This document shows, one piece after another, positions 46,943 to 56,990 of a DNA stretch of 64,000 nucleotides. This stretch comes from Corallium rubrum (Eukaryota; Cnidaria; Anthozoa; Scleralcyonacea; Coralliidae), in the NCBI GenBank assembly GCA_964035015.1, contig OZ036005.1:15771625-15835624 (forward strand), in the 5' to 3' direction. Below the pieces are notes generated by a model that did no database searches, was not told where the DNA came from, and saw nothing but the letters and a program-made list of their open reading frames with translations. The translations under genes were made by a program, and so were the position numbers. Each line of letters starts with the position of its first letter. Position 1 is the stretch's first letter.

Positions 46943-47263
46943 GTGACGTTTACCAACGAACAGAGAGCATTTCTTCAGTTTTTGTGTCTTTCAAAACCGG
47001 TACAACAGCGAGCTGTTTTGGAGTCTGCGAGCCCTGAGCAGGTTCGATGTATATGCGAGTGTGCGCACAATTTATGGCAAATGCACTACCAACTACCTCG
47101 TCAGGTGATTGAAACACTTAGCCCTTACCAGGACGATCTACACATTTTGGTTGATCCCCGACGAACTTTTAGACGAAAAAAGAAAACACTGGTTCAAAAC
47201 GGTGAAGGATTTCTAAGCCTGTTGCTTGGTCCTGTTTTAGAAGGACTCGCAGAAATGGCATAA
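46943..47263 (+). CDS. pX-like small Polinton protein
   Basis: A 106-residue ORF (the annotated start is not ATG: GTG at 46943; the first in-frame methionine is internal). The N-terminal half is helical and the middle basic (DPRRTFRRKKKTLVQNGEGF), ending in a hydrophobic tail (LSLLLGPVLEGLAEM). It matches the architecture of 3795-3992 in element A and is longer, so it is the better full-length model. A role as a small core or membrane-active virion protein is inferred. Confidence 0.55.
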   Translation: MTFTNEQRAFLQFLCLSKPVQQRAVLESASPEQVRCICECAHNLWQMHYQLPRQVIETLSPYQDDLHILVDPRRTFRRKKKTLVQNGEGFLSLLLGPVLEGLAEMA

Positions 47264-47307
47264 AAGAACTAAAAGTTTCTACGATAGTCAGTTTAAGCGT
47301 GAACATC

Positions 47308-47692
47308 ATGGAAGAAACAAGTCTCGCTAATTATCGCGTCCAACAAATAATATCACATTTACACTACGAAATTGATGAAGAGAAAGTGTCTTCTCTGCTA
47401 AACAGTTTGCTGATATCTCATAGTCTTCTCACGTGGAATTCAAGAGGGGAAATAGTATATAACGGAAAAACTATATCAAGAACAAATATCACTGATTTGA
47501 TAGAATATTGTCTAACAGAATACGATGCCAAGATTCCCGAGCCCTTGGTTTAGATATTTTTGTTAAAGGACTAGCAAGTTTGAGAATTGATAAAAGTCTC
47601 ATTGAAAATGTTCAAGTTTTTGACCATGCTGGCACGTCACGAACATCAAGAGCCGGAATCCGAAAGCGAAGACGAAGAAACTGACTCCGAAA
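47308..47692 (+). pseudogene. Homologue of the element A 175-residue protein, frameshifted
   Basis: The frame 47299-47553 encodes VQQIISHLHYEIDEEKV and a W-N-S-R-G-E-I-V-Y-N-G-K-T-I segment matching W-T-D-Q-G-Q-M-V-F-K-G-R-P-I of the gene at 3064-3591. After a shift near 47535 the next frame continues with LGLDIFVKGLASLRID (match to GWQLFAKALGNMNV) and ends in a basic tail RKRRRRN before the TGA near 47692. One indel separates the two parts. Same likely structural role as in element A. Confidence 0.55.
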
Positions 47693-47979
47693 CTGAACAA
47701 GAAGAGTCGGACGCGGAGCAATGGAGTGGAGAGGACTCGGAGAGAAATGAAGAACTTACTGGAGAATGCGAACACTGTCAAAGTATTGCACGTGTTGCAT
47801 ATTTTCTTCGCTGTCCTAAATGTTCATGGAAAGATTTCTATCAGGATAAGAATCATCATTGTAAATTATGTAACTTAGGATCTCCCTTATCTTTTTTACA
47901 TTCAATTGGTTTCTGTACTGCGTGTCCCAAGGCCTATATTACCGATGGAATTAATGAAACTAATTTTGAACCGAAATAA
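47587..47979 (+). CDS. Acidic protein with Cys/His zinc-binding C-terminus
   Basis: A 130-residue ORF overlapping the end of the previous gene in another frame. After a short start the region of residues 20-60 is very acidic (ESESEDEETDSETEQEESD). The C-terminal half has paired cysteines (CEHC, CPKC, HHCKLC, CTAC), likely two zinc ribbons. It was not recognised. The acidic block may partly be the antisense or off-frame image of the basic tail of the overlapping gene, but the ordered CxxC pairs after it argue for a real protein. Confidence 0.5.
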   Translation: MIKVSLKMFKFLTMLARHEHQEPESESEDEETDSETEQEESDAEQWSGEDSERNEELTGECEHCQSIARVAYFLRCPKCSWKDFYQDKNHHCKLCNLGSPLSFLHSIGFCTACPKAYITDGINETNFEPK

Positions 47980-48160
47980 AAATAGATAATCCTCAAACTC
48001 AGCCTCGGAAAAATACACCAAATTTGACACCGGAGATAAAGCAAGAAACTGACGATCTTCCGTGGGGTTTCCCTGCTACACCTAAAACATATTTGTAACA
48101 CCGCCTCCTACCGTTGAACAACCGACGCTTAAACATAATTTCTTTCATAATTGGGAAAGT

Positions 48161-48367
48161 TTGGGCGACCCGACAGAGAAAGGCTTGGCAAAGATGACTC
48201 CGGATGAAAGAGAAGAGTATGAACACAATGTAATGATGACTAGATCAAAATATTTACCCATGACAAAAGAAGATTTGTCCCAATTATCATCACAGGACAA
48301 GAAAGATTATCATGCTACTTTTAAAATAAAAACACCTAAATATAATCTAAGAAACAGACCTTACTAA
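48161..48367 (+). pseudogene. Inverted-repeat copy of the ATPase C-terminal segment
   Basis: A 68-codon frame ending KTPKYNLRNRPY is nearly identical to 44381-44587. It is present because the inverted repeat of B reaches into the ATPase gene. Upstream in-frame sequence is broken by a 1-base deletion near 48098, and there is no ATPase domain on this side, so it is not an independent gene. Confidence 0.7.
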
Positions 48368-48519
48368 AACTTTTTACATGTAACCGTAATTTGTTTTGAT
48401 ATGTGTAAGTTTAAGCCAATGCCGAAATAAATATTTTAAACTGATTATTGTGAGTTCTGTCTTATGCAAAATACACGCTAATGACTTTCTCGCCTAGACC
48501 TGCAATATGCTTGACAACG

Positions 48520-48867
48520 TTAATAAAATAGTCGAGTCAGCCGTTTAAACCAAGAGAGTTTTATTTCATATGTTGTCAAGTCAATACATCTCAAATCGTC
48601 GATCGTTCTTCTTACGGCTTCTCGAATTGATTCTTCATCCAAGGATCCGTTTACTCTATACACCAGGGTTAGATATGCGATAATTCGACCGACATTGTTA
48701 GGGTTCATCTCTTCATAAACGTGTTGAAGACATATTCTTGGTATTTGGTTAGTGATGCTGTCGAATAGTACTCTATGTTCTTCTAGAAAATGTTTAAGGT
48801 AATTCGACAAAGTGTCTCTGTCGCTAACAATGTTATTTTTCTTTAACTCATCGTAAATAATATTCAT
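48520..48867 (-). CDS. Possible Bcl-2-like protein in the right inverted repeat of B
   Basis: An intact 115-residue ORF starting MNIIYDELKKNNIVSDRDTL. The central block VYEEMNPNNVGRIIAYLTLV resembles the BH1 region of Bcl-2 proteins (N-W-G-R-I-V-A-x-F), preceded and followed by amphipathic helices. It lacks a C-terminal membrane anchor and is shorter than usual Bcl-2 folds (about 150-200 residues). Anti-apoptotic cargo is known from several animal DNA viruses, so a survival role is plausible, but this is inference from one motif. It reads inward from the right terminus, in the same place where A carries its polymerase and C its HPSQ protein. Confidence 0.4.
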   Translation of the reverse strand: MNIIYDELKKNNIVSDRDTLSNYLKHFLEEHRVLFDSITNQIPRICLQHVYEEMNPNNVGRIIAYLTLVYRVNGSLDEESIREAVRRTIDDLRCIDLTTYEIKLSWFKRLTRLFY

Positions 48868-49693
48868 CTTGTCAAACGTTTACCGTACCCACTGTTGGGG
48901 TAAAGTGTATATACACAACACCGTACTTTAGTACTTATAACAGAATCAACTCTAGCATTTGCCTGAGCGGCTCATAGGGAGTCCAAGGTTAGGGTTAGAG
49001 GGTCCCAAAGGAGCATGAGAATGAATAAATCGCACGGGGGGTTGAATGAAAGCTAGGGCTAGGGGGGAAGTTAGGGTTAGGGGGTCCTGAAGGAGCATGA
49101 GAATGAATGACGTAGTAAAAATCCCGGAGGGTTGGCTAAAAGCGGGGGTACGGGGGTGCCGGGACTAGGGTTAGAACTTAGTGACGTAACGCGACGCTAT
49201 AAAATGAATAAATAAAAATTGAATATTTAATGAGGCGGCATCCCTTTGGTTGCCATATGGGGGGTTATCACTACTACTATGCTAGAGACAAATGAGGACC
49301 TTTATGTGCTTTCGAAGTAGACTGACTCATGCCATATGCAACGCGAGTCGGGCACTTCGCATCGCCCGTAACGTTGTTGGTCAATTTGACAAATTTCTAG
49401 AACCTGTTTACAAAGATTACTATGGCTAACACTATGGATAGTGGCGCTTTCAGTGCAAAAATAAGACGAGCTGGGGAAGTACTTTGTCGTCGAAGTAAGC
49501 AAACGTTTTTAGTTATAACTGTTCCTTAGTCCATGCTGAAGTCAAATGGGTCGTGCAAAGAAGAAATATGTCACCGTTTAAGCAAAATTTGAATTATTAT
49601 GCCCTCTCCTTATTATTTACTGTTGAGAATCTCCATTATTATGGTCCTTAATACGCACGCGCGCCACCATCTTGTCCCACATTTCTGGTAATG

Positions 49694-49792
49694 AACAGTA
49701 TTGTGATTAAAACCTCTGTGCCTGAAGGAGACGCTAGCGTGCTTAAAGCTTCGCCGACTCCTGCTGAAGAAAGAGACGAAGTGATCGGCGCG
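49694..49792 (+). pseudogene. SAM-like exon copy 2, 3' part
   Basis: It resumes the copy 1 sequence (KTSVPEGDASVLKASPTPAE) after the 6.5-kb insertion. The donor is GCG/GTAAAT, slightly weaker than in copy 1. Downstream intron sequence and the satellite match copy 1. Confidence 0.65.
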
Positions 49793-50228
49793 GTAAATTG
49801 CAAGTTTTGTTACCTCGTGTTTTGATATAACTGTTCACTGTCGCCGTCTATCTTAGTGCTGCGTTTGGATTATATCCCTGTACGTTTAGCGTTAAAGAAG
49901 TCCTACACGCTCATAAGAACCCGGGGCTATATCGCAAACAATATTTTTAACGCATTTTGGAAACAAGTCTCCATTGTTTAAATTACGCACTGCGCTCGAC
50001 TTGCTAATCAATCATGAAGTCGAGGCTTGACCGCTCGAGCTGAAGCTATCGCTATTTTGAGGAGAGGATTAAATTATCGAGCTTTGTCTGCCACCTTTTT
50101 CTACCGGCTAGTGAGGAATAGTGGTATGTTATTATACTAGTTAGTAGTAAATTATAATATTAGTTAATAGTAGAACGTAGGTTATCCTATAGGTATATAA
50201 ACTTATTAACATTTTATATATTTATTTT

Positions 50229-50900
50229 AGCCGACCTGGATAAAATCTGTCAACCATATTCACTTAATAATAGCGAGCAAGTACGATAACATATTTCTGC
50301 ATAATCAATGTTTAAAAGGCGAGATGGGACATCTCTTAGCCGCCCTAGACAAATGGCACATTTCATACAGGTAGCAGCATTATGCAGTGATTTGTTTCTA
50401 TTTTAACCATGTGTTATTGTAAGAGTGATCAGATATTTAAGGATTTTAAATGTGCGTACACCCAATTCCAGACAATCCAGACCTGGGTAAAATCTGTCAA
50501 ATTCACTTGGTGAGCAAATAAGATAACATATTTCTGCATAATACATGTTAAGGCAAGATGGCACATCTCCTATCCGCCCTGGATAAATGGCACATTTGAT
50601 ACCGATAGCAGAATTATGCAGTGATTTGTTTCTATTTTAATCATGTGTTATTGTAAGAGTGATCAGAAATTCAAGAATACACCTGGATGTACATGTACAT
50701 GTAAACTACCCAATTCCAGACAATCCGGGGTAAATCTGTCAAATTCACTTGGTGAGCAAATAAGATAACATATTTCTGCATAATCAATGTTAAGGCGAGA
50801 TGGCACATCTCGTAGCCGCCCTGGACAAATGGCACATTTGATACAGGTACACTTTAACAGCATTATGCAGTGGTTTGTGTCTTTCCCAACCATGTGTTAC
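50229..50900. repeat. Tandem satellite of about 250 bp, copy 2 array
   Basis: Units start near 50229, 50480 and 50729 with CCTGG.TAAAATCTGTCA-like sequence and include GGCACATCTC and CAGCATTATGCAGTG. It is homologous to 30760-31640. Confidence 0.85.
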
Positions 50901-51087
50901 ACTAATTATAAAACCAACCACCTATGCATGTTGAGGGATACCCATGTAATGAGTAAAATTGTCTTGCAGTAGACAGAGTAATTAAAATAGGAAAGCTGCT
51001 GTTTTTAGCCGGCTTAGCCAGGAATGGGTTAATATCCCCACTGCTAGAAGTAATCACTGCTGAAAACATCTTCTCTTAAATTTCTAG

Positions 51088-51175
51088 CCTGCTACATCAG
51101 CAATCCCTGCAAAACGGAAATGCTTTTCCAGAAGAAATGGTGGATGTCATATCAACTTACTTAAATTGTATTTGA
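51088..51175 (+). CDS. Probable last exon of the SAM-like gene
   Basis: After a TTTCTAG acceptor the frame LLHQQSLQNGNAFPEEMVDV continues to a TGA at 51173-51175. Its starting phase (one base before the first codon) fits the phase-2 end of the SAM exon. It is absent from copy 1, whose homology ends earlier. Confidence 0.45.
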
Positions 51176-51572
51176 TGTGAGCTACAGCATGTCAGGAATT
51201 ATTTTTCCTGCAAGATGTTGCTTTAGAAATTAAAGACAATGTATTTAGAGGAACTAAATACTCAACTTTCATGGTTGAACTTCGAAATGACGTCCATACT
51301 ATTTAAATAAAATATATGAACTAGGAAACAAATTGTTTTATAAAAATATTTCTTTTAACTGAAGCTCTTCGCCAGAATAAAGTGTTAATTTGAAGTTCAC
51401 TGCCACTTAGCAATTATAATTTGTGGCCTTTAATAATCGTTTTGACTGGTGAAAGCTTCCAAAACTACCGTCCTTTCCCTCTGTTTGATCAATTTGACTG
51501 GATTTAAAATCCTTAACCTAATTGTAATTCTATGTTCTCTGTTAAATGGCTTGTGTGTGTGTCATTTTGTAG

Positions 51573-52071
51573 ACTTCCAAAGAGTTGTTCTGACAAAATT
51601 GGAAATGATGGCGCAAAAACAAGATGAAGCCTTGTCAGTTTTACGGCTATTGTTGAGCGCCACTAGAGGTGTTGGTGGGAGTGACATGCTCGAAGATGTG
51701 TTGCCAAGTCCAATCGATGCCATAGAGGACTTGGAAGCATTGTCTGATCGACTTGGTGATGAGAAGTTCAAGAAAAAAATGGTACATATTGTTTTTAATA
51801 AAACAGATATTACCCAATTCCGTGCAAATCTCATAGCTATCTTATTTTTATCTTCTTATTTTTTAGTACAAGGTTTTTGTGCATACAGGAAAGCCTATTA
51901 TTCAGTCTATTTTAATAAAATATTTTTCTTGTTTGCAGTTGCATTTCTTGGTTGCTTTATGTGGGCATAACCACACGGTGAGCACAAGGAGAATATTGGC
52001 AAAGATCGGTACGAATAAACTGTGGTCAAAAAAGTCGTTCCAGGATGTTACTCTTTGCCGCACAATAATAA
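51573..52071 (+). pseudogene. DUF4806-like accessory protein of an En/Spm-like element (two exons seen)
   Basis: Exons 51573-51781 and 51939-52071 join in phase 0. The first encodes a helix FQRVVLTKLEMMAQKQDEAL and then PIDAIEDLEALSDRLGDEKF; the second has LVALCGHNHTVSTRRILAKI and LWSKKSFQDVTL. This L-E-x-L-x-x-x-L...G-G-x-x...T-x-R-R-I-L-x-K-I pattern is that of DUF4806 proteins that accompany animal En/Spm-like transposases; the gene starting at 63046 is likely the 5' part of the same type. A possible continuation is at 52194-52266. The 5' exons are missing. Confidence 0.5.
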
Positions 52072-52611
52072 GTAAGTGTTCTTGGTATACCATCCTGCCA
52101 CTTACAACTTTGTGATTTGTGAAATTTATAAAAATAAGCGAGCAGCAGCAGTCGATCGTCAGCAGTTCATGTTGTGACATTATTAATCAAATATATACAA
52201 TATCGTTTATAGAGGCGTGTCTTCGTGTTCATAAGAATATTAGCTGGTGGATCAAGATACAAGGTACAGTATATTTCCCTTCATGGCGTACAATTATACT
52301 TAGAGCTTTCTATTTCATGTCAAATTTGTTTTTGTGTCTGTCACGTTTTATTTTTGACGCCCCTTTTTCATTCTCTTTCAGAACCATGACGAAGCACATT
52401 AATTAGTACGAAGCACGACACTTATATATTACGTACTTTAAATCAAGGAAAGTATATTTTACCAAATGACTAGCGTCCTGCTTTATATTGTTGTTTTCAT
52501 TGAAACTACGCATTTTTATTGCTTATATACACGAGAGTAGATGATCCCCCCCCCCCCCACCACCACCATCCACCGTAACAAAGGGATGCCGCCTCATTAA
52601 CATTCAGCGTG

Positions 52612-52680
52612 ACTCACGCACCATGACTCACGCATGACTCACGCATGACTCACGCATGACTCACGCATGACTCACGCCTG
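52612..52680. repeat. Iterons at left end of element C
   Basis: About five to six tandem copies of ATGACTCACGC lie between the terminal motif and TGTGACATGATTGGGCA. The right end (about 58512-58562) has only three copies in inverted orientation, so the otherwise near-identical ends differ in copy number. Confidence 0.75.
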
Positions 52681-52724
52681 TGACATGATTGGGCAAGATT
52701 GGGATAATTATAGAATACATGAAG

Positions 52725-52733
52725 CTATATAAG
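52725..52733 (+). promoter_or_regulatory. TATA box of the element C terminal promoter
   Basis: GAAGCTATATAAGCTCGG is conserved with element A (10303-10320, inverted). It lies about 125 bp before the HPSQ gene ATG. Confidence 0.6.
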
Positions 52734-52858
52734 CTCGGACATTACGATGTTAGGATTACACCTGGTCTGGTCGGTTAAGTTCGTTGGAGGAATCTATACT
52801 TGCTCGAGACTTTAGAGAAGAATTGGAGCGTTTGTTGAAAACCGTTTAGAACTGAGAC

Positions 52859-53335
52859 ATGAATACTCGACGATCTAGAAACCGTACATATGAAGCCCGG
52901 GGGACTGAAGTACACGTCGACGAAGTGTCCGTTGCGGAATACCAAAAGCTGTTTCTATTGATAGAGACCATATACACAGACGCCATCGCCACTGAAATCG
53001 AGAAATTATGCGAAGAAAATTTCTGTCGTTGTAAGATTGATCACCCCAGTCAGCGCCAGCATGATTGCCTCATGATGACCGAGGAAGAAAGATGGGAATT
53101 GTACTGCAAAGATGCCATTGCATTTGTAAACGATTGATTTTGGGACGAGTTTATTGAAGCGACAAGAGTACTGAAGATCAGGTGTCATAAAGACGCTCTT
53201 GAACGTTTAAGACATTTAGAAAACACGTCAGAGTCCATATTGTATGCACTGTGGCAATTGTATAGTAATGCGGAGAATCCAGAAATGAAATGTATTCTAG
53301 GATATCTTTCTTATTGGAGAGAAAGTAATAAATGA
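52859..53335 (+). pseudogene. HPSQ-motif protein, left inverted-repeat copy, with stop
   Basis: It starts MNTRRSRNRTYEARGTEVHV and keeps the C...C-R-C-K-x-D-H-P-S-Q-R-Q-H-D-C-L-M core. Compared with the right copy it has lost one of two adjacent AAACGAT repeats and gained a T near 53130, giving a TGA after AFVND while the frame later recovers. The downstream part (LERLRHLENTSESILYALWQ) remains readable to about 53335. This is a decayed twin of the gene at 57858-58340. Confidence 0.7.
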
Positions 53336-54899
53336 TTTTCTTGTATAAATGTTGTGTTTTGTCTTAATATGGCTAATTATTGTAGATTTCAAAGCAAACC
53401 TTCGTTTATTCGTAGGAAGATAGAATGAGGAATCACTTCGAAAAGCCATGAAAAGAAGGATTTTAAATGTCGAAATAATAACTAAAGGCAAAGCGATTTA
53501 TTACTTTGAATGCGTTGCTACGATTTCTGTTACTAATTGTGATATTTGAATATTTATCCTCAGTGCACGTGCAGGAGACAAAAGAGAAACTCATTAGGGG
53601 TCGTTAAGAGGATTAAGCGCTTGGGCAAGTCTAGTCGAGAAGGTCATTAACAGTGTTACCATAGAGAAACCGCGTCGCGTCCTTGATTCGTCTCAGGCTC
53701 CTTAGAGAGTCTCTTAACCCTAACTTTTATCCAACCCCCCAACCCTAATTCTTAAACCAGCCCCTCCCCCCGTGTAATAAATACGTCATTCCCGAAAGCT
53801 CTGACTGATTTCCGAAGTTCCAAATGTTTGACAAACGGTGTCTTTCACGTGTGGGATTTCTGGAGTATACACGTCCTATTTTAAGTCTTTAGGCATGAGA
53901 ATATCTCGTTTGTATTCTTTCAATATTGGTAGCTCTTAAAAGATTGTAATTTTTAAAATGTGATTTGTTTAAAGAAACGTTTTTTATAATAAGACTAAAT
54001 AACGAGATTAAATTTCAAAAATATATAATTTCATATTTACCATCACACAAATTAATCGCAGAGTTAATGGAGAAAGTCTTTAGCGTCGGGCGTCTCTGCG
54101 TGTATATAAAGGATTATTTGTAATGTTCGCAGATAAACTGCTTAGTCCCCATAGGCAGTACGTTTACTCAATCACAACTTTTCAAAAGTTTGTATGAGCA
54201 CTAGTGTTATATCTAAAACTGCTTTGTCTCTTCGTATAACATATCCCTTGACTGTTCGAATATCCGCTCTTGGGAAATCGTACTAGCGTAGTTTCTCCTC
54301 TTTTCCTCCTTTTCTCCAACTGCATATTAGCATAAATTGTTAAACAATATGATATTTTATCGTTACGATAAGAGCACCGTTTTTCAAATGTCTGCTTTTC
54401 ATTCAGACACCAAGGCTCTGTCACTTTCTCTTGACATATTATGATCATTCTCTGTAGTGTCTTTCTTTTCTTTAGTTTTAAGATTGTATATGCTCGAAGT
54501 AATTGTGTGTTTAAATCTTCGGCCCTGCGGTTTTCTATAAGCTGATGATCCCGTAGGTAAAGTCGAAGGTTTATCGCTCGTCTTCATTCTTTATTTTCTT
54601 CTTCGTACTTTTCTTCACTCATCATGAAGAAAATCACCACAACGACTAAACCTTTGTTGACAACAAGCAGTAAACAAAACGTATAGGCGTCTATTACAGT
54701 TTTATACCATTATATGCTGAGTGCAATGTTGCCAATGTTTGTATAAGTCCATGCACACTATTCATGTTAATGACTCATTAGTTTAGACAAACAAATCCTA
54801 ATTAATATGCTTATTCGCGGCGTCGGTTTTCTCGGCGTATCATTTGCTTACTATTTGCTGTTGGAGTAAGACCGCAGAGATGGGGGACTAGCCATCCTA

Positions 54900-55261
54900 G
54901 TCAGAAACAACATAGTTGCCTAACAGATGATGAGCAACGGAGATGGTGCTACGAAGAGACCAGGACAAACGTCGACGAACGAATCTGGATAGAGTTCGAC
55001 GAAGCGGGAGAGGCGTTGAAATTACGAAATCAAAGAGACTCTCAAAAAACTTCAGAGACAATTGTCGAGCCGAAGGAAATTGATAACACGCCAAATATTC
55101 TTTCTATATCTGTTCTGTTTAGCTGTCCATTAAAGTATCTGTACGAAGTGAAAGACACTGGTGTAAAATTTACGAGTATGATAAAGAGTCCTCGAGAGGC
55201 TTACGAGGAGTACCTTCTTGAAAAGTCTAGAAACCTAACGACGAAAAGCAATCTGAACTAA
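54900..55261 (+). pseudogene. Third HPSQ-type protein, N-truncated
   Basis: In the frame of the 55016-55261 ORF, the sequence upstream reads SHPSQKQHSCLTDDEQRW, matching H-P-S-Q-R-Q-H-D-C-L-M-T-T-E-E-E-R-W of the inverted-repeat genes. The N-terminal part with the paired cysteines is not in frame, and no ATG precedes it. The C-terminal part (ISVLFSCPLKYLYEVKDTGV) differs from the other copies. It lies in the unique centre of element C, so the element carries two distinct members of this family. Confidence 0.5.
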
Positions 55262-55600
55262 TGCTATATGTGTTGTGAGAACATTATCGAGTTAATCCAA
55301 AGTTAAATTATGTTTTAAGTTTAAAAAAAACATTACTTGGACTATATAGTGTGTAAGAAAGATATGTAATTTTATACGTGTGTAATTTTATCTGAAGAAA
55401 AATTCATAAAGACATACGAGCAATATTATAATAGTTCTTTGTAGTTTATTTTCATATTTATAACAAATTACAGTGTGCATATTGACAGCTAATTATTTAC
55501 ATAAACTGTCCTGCGTTTACGATTTCTTCTAGCGCACCCACTTCTTAGAGATATCGTTTGTTTCTCTGTTGTCAAAGCACCGCTCGCTCTTTATAGGTAA

Positions 55601-55918
55601 TTATGATATTTTCCGGTTTTTTCGTTTATTATTTACGGACTCCCCATGCTGCTCTCTTGGATAATTATTGAAGTTTGTTGCCATTTCCTCTTGTCTCGTT
55701 ATAATACTTTTCAAAGTTTTCTCTATATTTAGTTCTGTGCTGTCTGCGATAGTTTCTTTACTCTGTAAAGGAACACATATTGCAATTTTACTCCATTTTA
55801 GCCATTTAGCGCGTTCTTTGATATCCATGCGATGTACTTGATCAAGATGATTTGCTAGCCTTGCAAGATTAGTGCTTCCGCAACCGAAGACAGGACAGTT
55901 TCTACGTGTGCGACCCAT
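55601..55918 (-). CDS. Small C2H2 zinc-finger protein of element C
   Basis: The best start is the ATG at 55918 (MGRTRRNCPVFGCGSTNLAR); an open frame also extends to 55969. The finger is C-P-V-F-G-C ... NHLDQVH, followed by ERAKWLKWSKIAICVP and a helical, basic C-terminus. It is similar in layout to the frameshifted gene at 4777-5009 in element A. A DNA-binding role on element termini or host promoters is plausible but unproven. Confidence 0.6.
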   Translation of the reverse strand: MGRTRRNCPVFGCGSTNLARLANHLDQVHRMDIKERAKWLKWSKIAICVPLQSKETIADSTELNIEKTLKSIITRQEEMATNFNNYPREQHGESVNNKRKNRKIS

Positions 55919-56039
55919 GTTTAGTTGTTTACTCGAGCAATGACAGAAAGCATTTGACATTTTTGGCATGTTAGGTGCTTTTATTAGGCCCTTTTAGGCC
56001 CTACTTGGCCTTTTCTGGCCCGTTTAGGCCTTTTGGCCC

Positions 56040-56130
56040 TTTCAAAGATACCCCTCCCCCCCATCACCCTCGGGCACCCCCAAAGATACTACCAATACCC
56101 CTGGGGTGCCCCCAAAGATATCCCCATCAC
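56040..56130. repeat. C-rich array related to element D satellites
   Basis: A few units of CCCCCAAAGATACCCCTGGGG-like sequence, preceded by TTTTAGGCCC-type units (55985-56040). The pattern recalls the ACCCCCAAACACCCC array of element D. Confidence 0.6.
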
Positions 56131-56332
56131 CCCTGTACCAAAGGAATATCAGAAAGACATATACATTACTTGTAAATACTTTATTGAACTTCGGCATAGT
56201 ACAGAAGATAATGTTTCAACGATTTATTCCAGTACTATGGCGTTTAGATTGATTGTAGCAGTACACTAGTTTTTTGTAATACTGGTTTCTTTCGTTTGAT
56301 GAAATCTAAACATATATTCAAAATACAGCGTC

Positions 56333-56752
56333 CTATATAGCCTTTAATAAACCATTATCAGTATGTCTCAATGTCGCTCTTTTCAGGTATTGAGCACTTA
56401 CTTTTATATGAGCTACATAATGTGTATCAGTCGGAAATATTCCGGATCTTACTCGGATTTCATCGGGCCATGTCGGTGTGAGATCGACAAACAGGTAAGA
56501 ATACGGCTCTTTGGTTGCCATCTGGTAGGCTTGCTGGAAAAACTTTGTGTTGTCTGGATACAACTGTTTAGCAAGATGAGTCACTTGACTTGCATCACGA
56601 ACATTTTTTGTTAGGACAAAGTAACTAGCGTTGAGAGAGATGGTACGATGGTCTTTGCTTTGATGAAATAAGTTTTGCACAATATAAATCACGCTGAGAT
56701 TACATGGTGCGATTTCTTCGTGAACAGTTTCGCAACTACAGAGAATGATCAT
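56333..56752 (-). pseudogene. Polinton ATPase, C-terminal fragment in element C
   Basis: The frame contains LSVIYIVQNLFHQSKDHR, LTKNVRDASQV, FFQQAYQMATKEPYSYLFVD and DEIRVRSGIFPTDTHYV, nearly identical to the element A ATPase (4106-4744). The P-loop and Walker B part is missing because the fragment starts at the inner edge of the right inverted repeat (56735). The first residues of the frame come from the repeat itself. It shows that C derives from an A-like element by internal loss and repeat expansion. Confidence 0.85.
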
Positions 56753-56990
56753 AATATGTCAAGAGAAACTGACAGAGCCTTGGTGTCTGAATGAAAAGCA
56801 GACATTTGAAAAACGGTGCTCTTATCGCAACGATAAAATATCATGTTGTTTAACAATTTATGCTAATATGCAGTTGGAGAAAAGAAGGAAAAGAAGAGAA
56901 ACTACGCTAGTACGATTTCCCAAGGCTTATATCGAGCGGATATTCGAACAGTCAAGGGATATGTTATACGAAGAGACAAAGCAGTTTTAG
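56745..56990 (+). CDS. Small ORF in element C inverted repeats (81 residues), uncertain
   Basis: It starts MIIICQEKLTEPWCLNEKQT and contains ANMQLEKRRKRRETTLVRF. The inverted-repeat partner on the minus strand (54182-54448) keeps the first 60 residues and then shifts frame. Two similar copies with a shared frame hint at coding, but both are short and may simply be open by chance. No family recognised. Confidence 0.3.
   Translation: MIIICQEKLTEPWCLNEKQTFEKRCSYRNDKISCCLTIYANMQLEKRRKRRETTLVRFPKAYIERIFEQSRDMLYEETKQF

Larger units (their letters stand above)
43440..49275. mobile_element. Polinton-like element B, complete but non-autonomous (5.8 kb)
   Basis: It starts AGTAGATAACC with a C-run and ends G-run TTATCACTACT. 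It is flanked by a perfect 6-bp duplication ACTATG (43434-43439 and 49276-49281), the target-site length of Polintons. Inverted repeats (43440-44737 and 47987-49275, about 1.29 kb) are diverged and even contain part of the ATPase gene. Genes: an ATPase fusion, pX-like protein, conserved protein, a Cys-rich acidic protein and a possible Bcl-2-like protein. No polymerase, integrase, protease or capsid gene is present. Confidence 0.9.
43215..49693. mobile_element. Outer insertion with CATTACCAGAAAT ends, carrying Polinton B
   Basis: CATTACCAGAAATTTGGG near 43217 is matched inverted by CCCACATTTCTGGTAATG ending near 49692. Compared with the uninterrupted copy 1, this whole interval is extra sequence within the SAM-like exon. 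Polinton B sits inside it. About 220 bp and 415 bp of the outer element remain on the two sides. Its superfamily and target duplication could not be decided. Confidence 0.5.

Noticed and set aside
49422-49530. Short ORF MANTMDSGAFSAKIRRAGEV with a GTAAGC donor-like site
   Set aside because: It lies inside the outer inserted element and is too short, with no following exon found.
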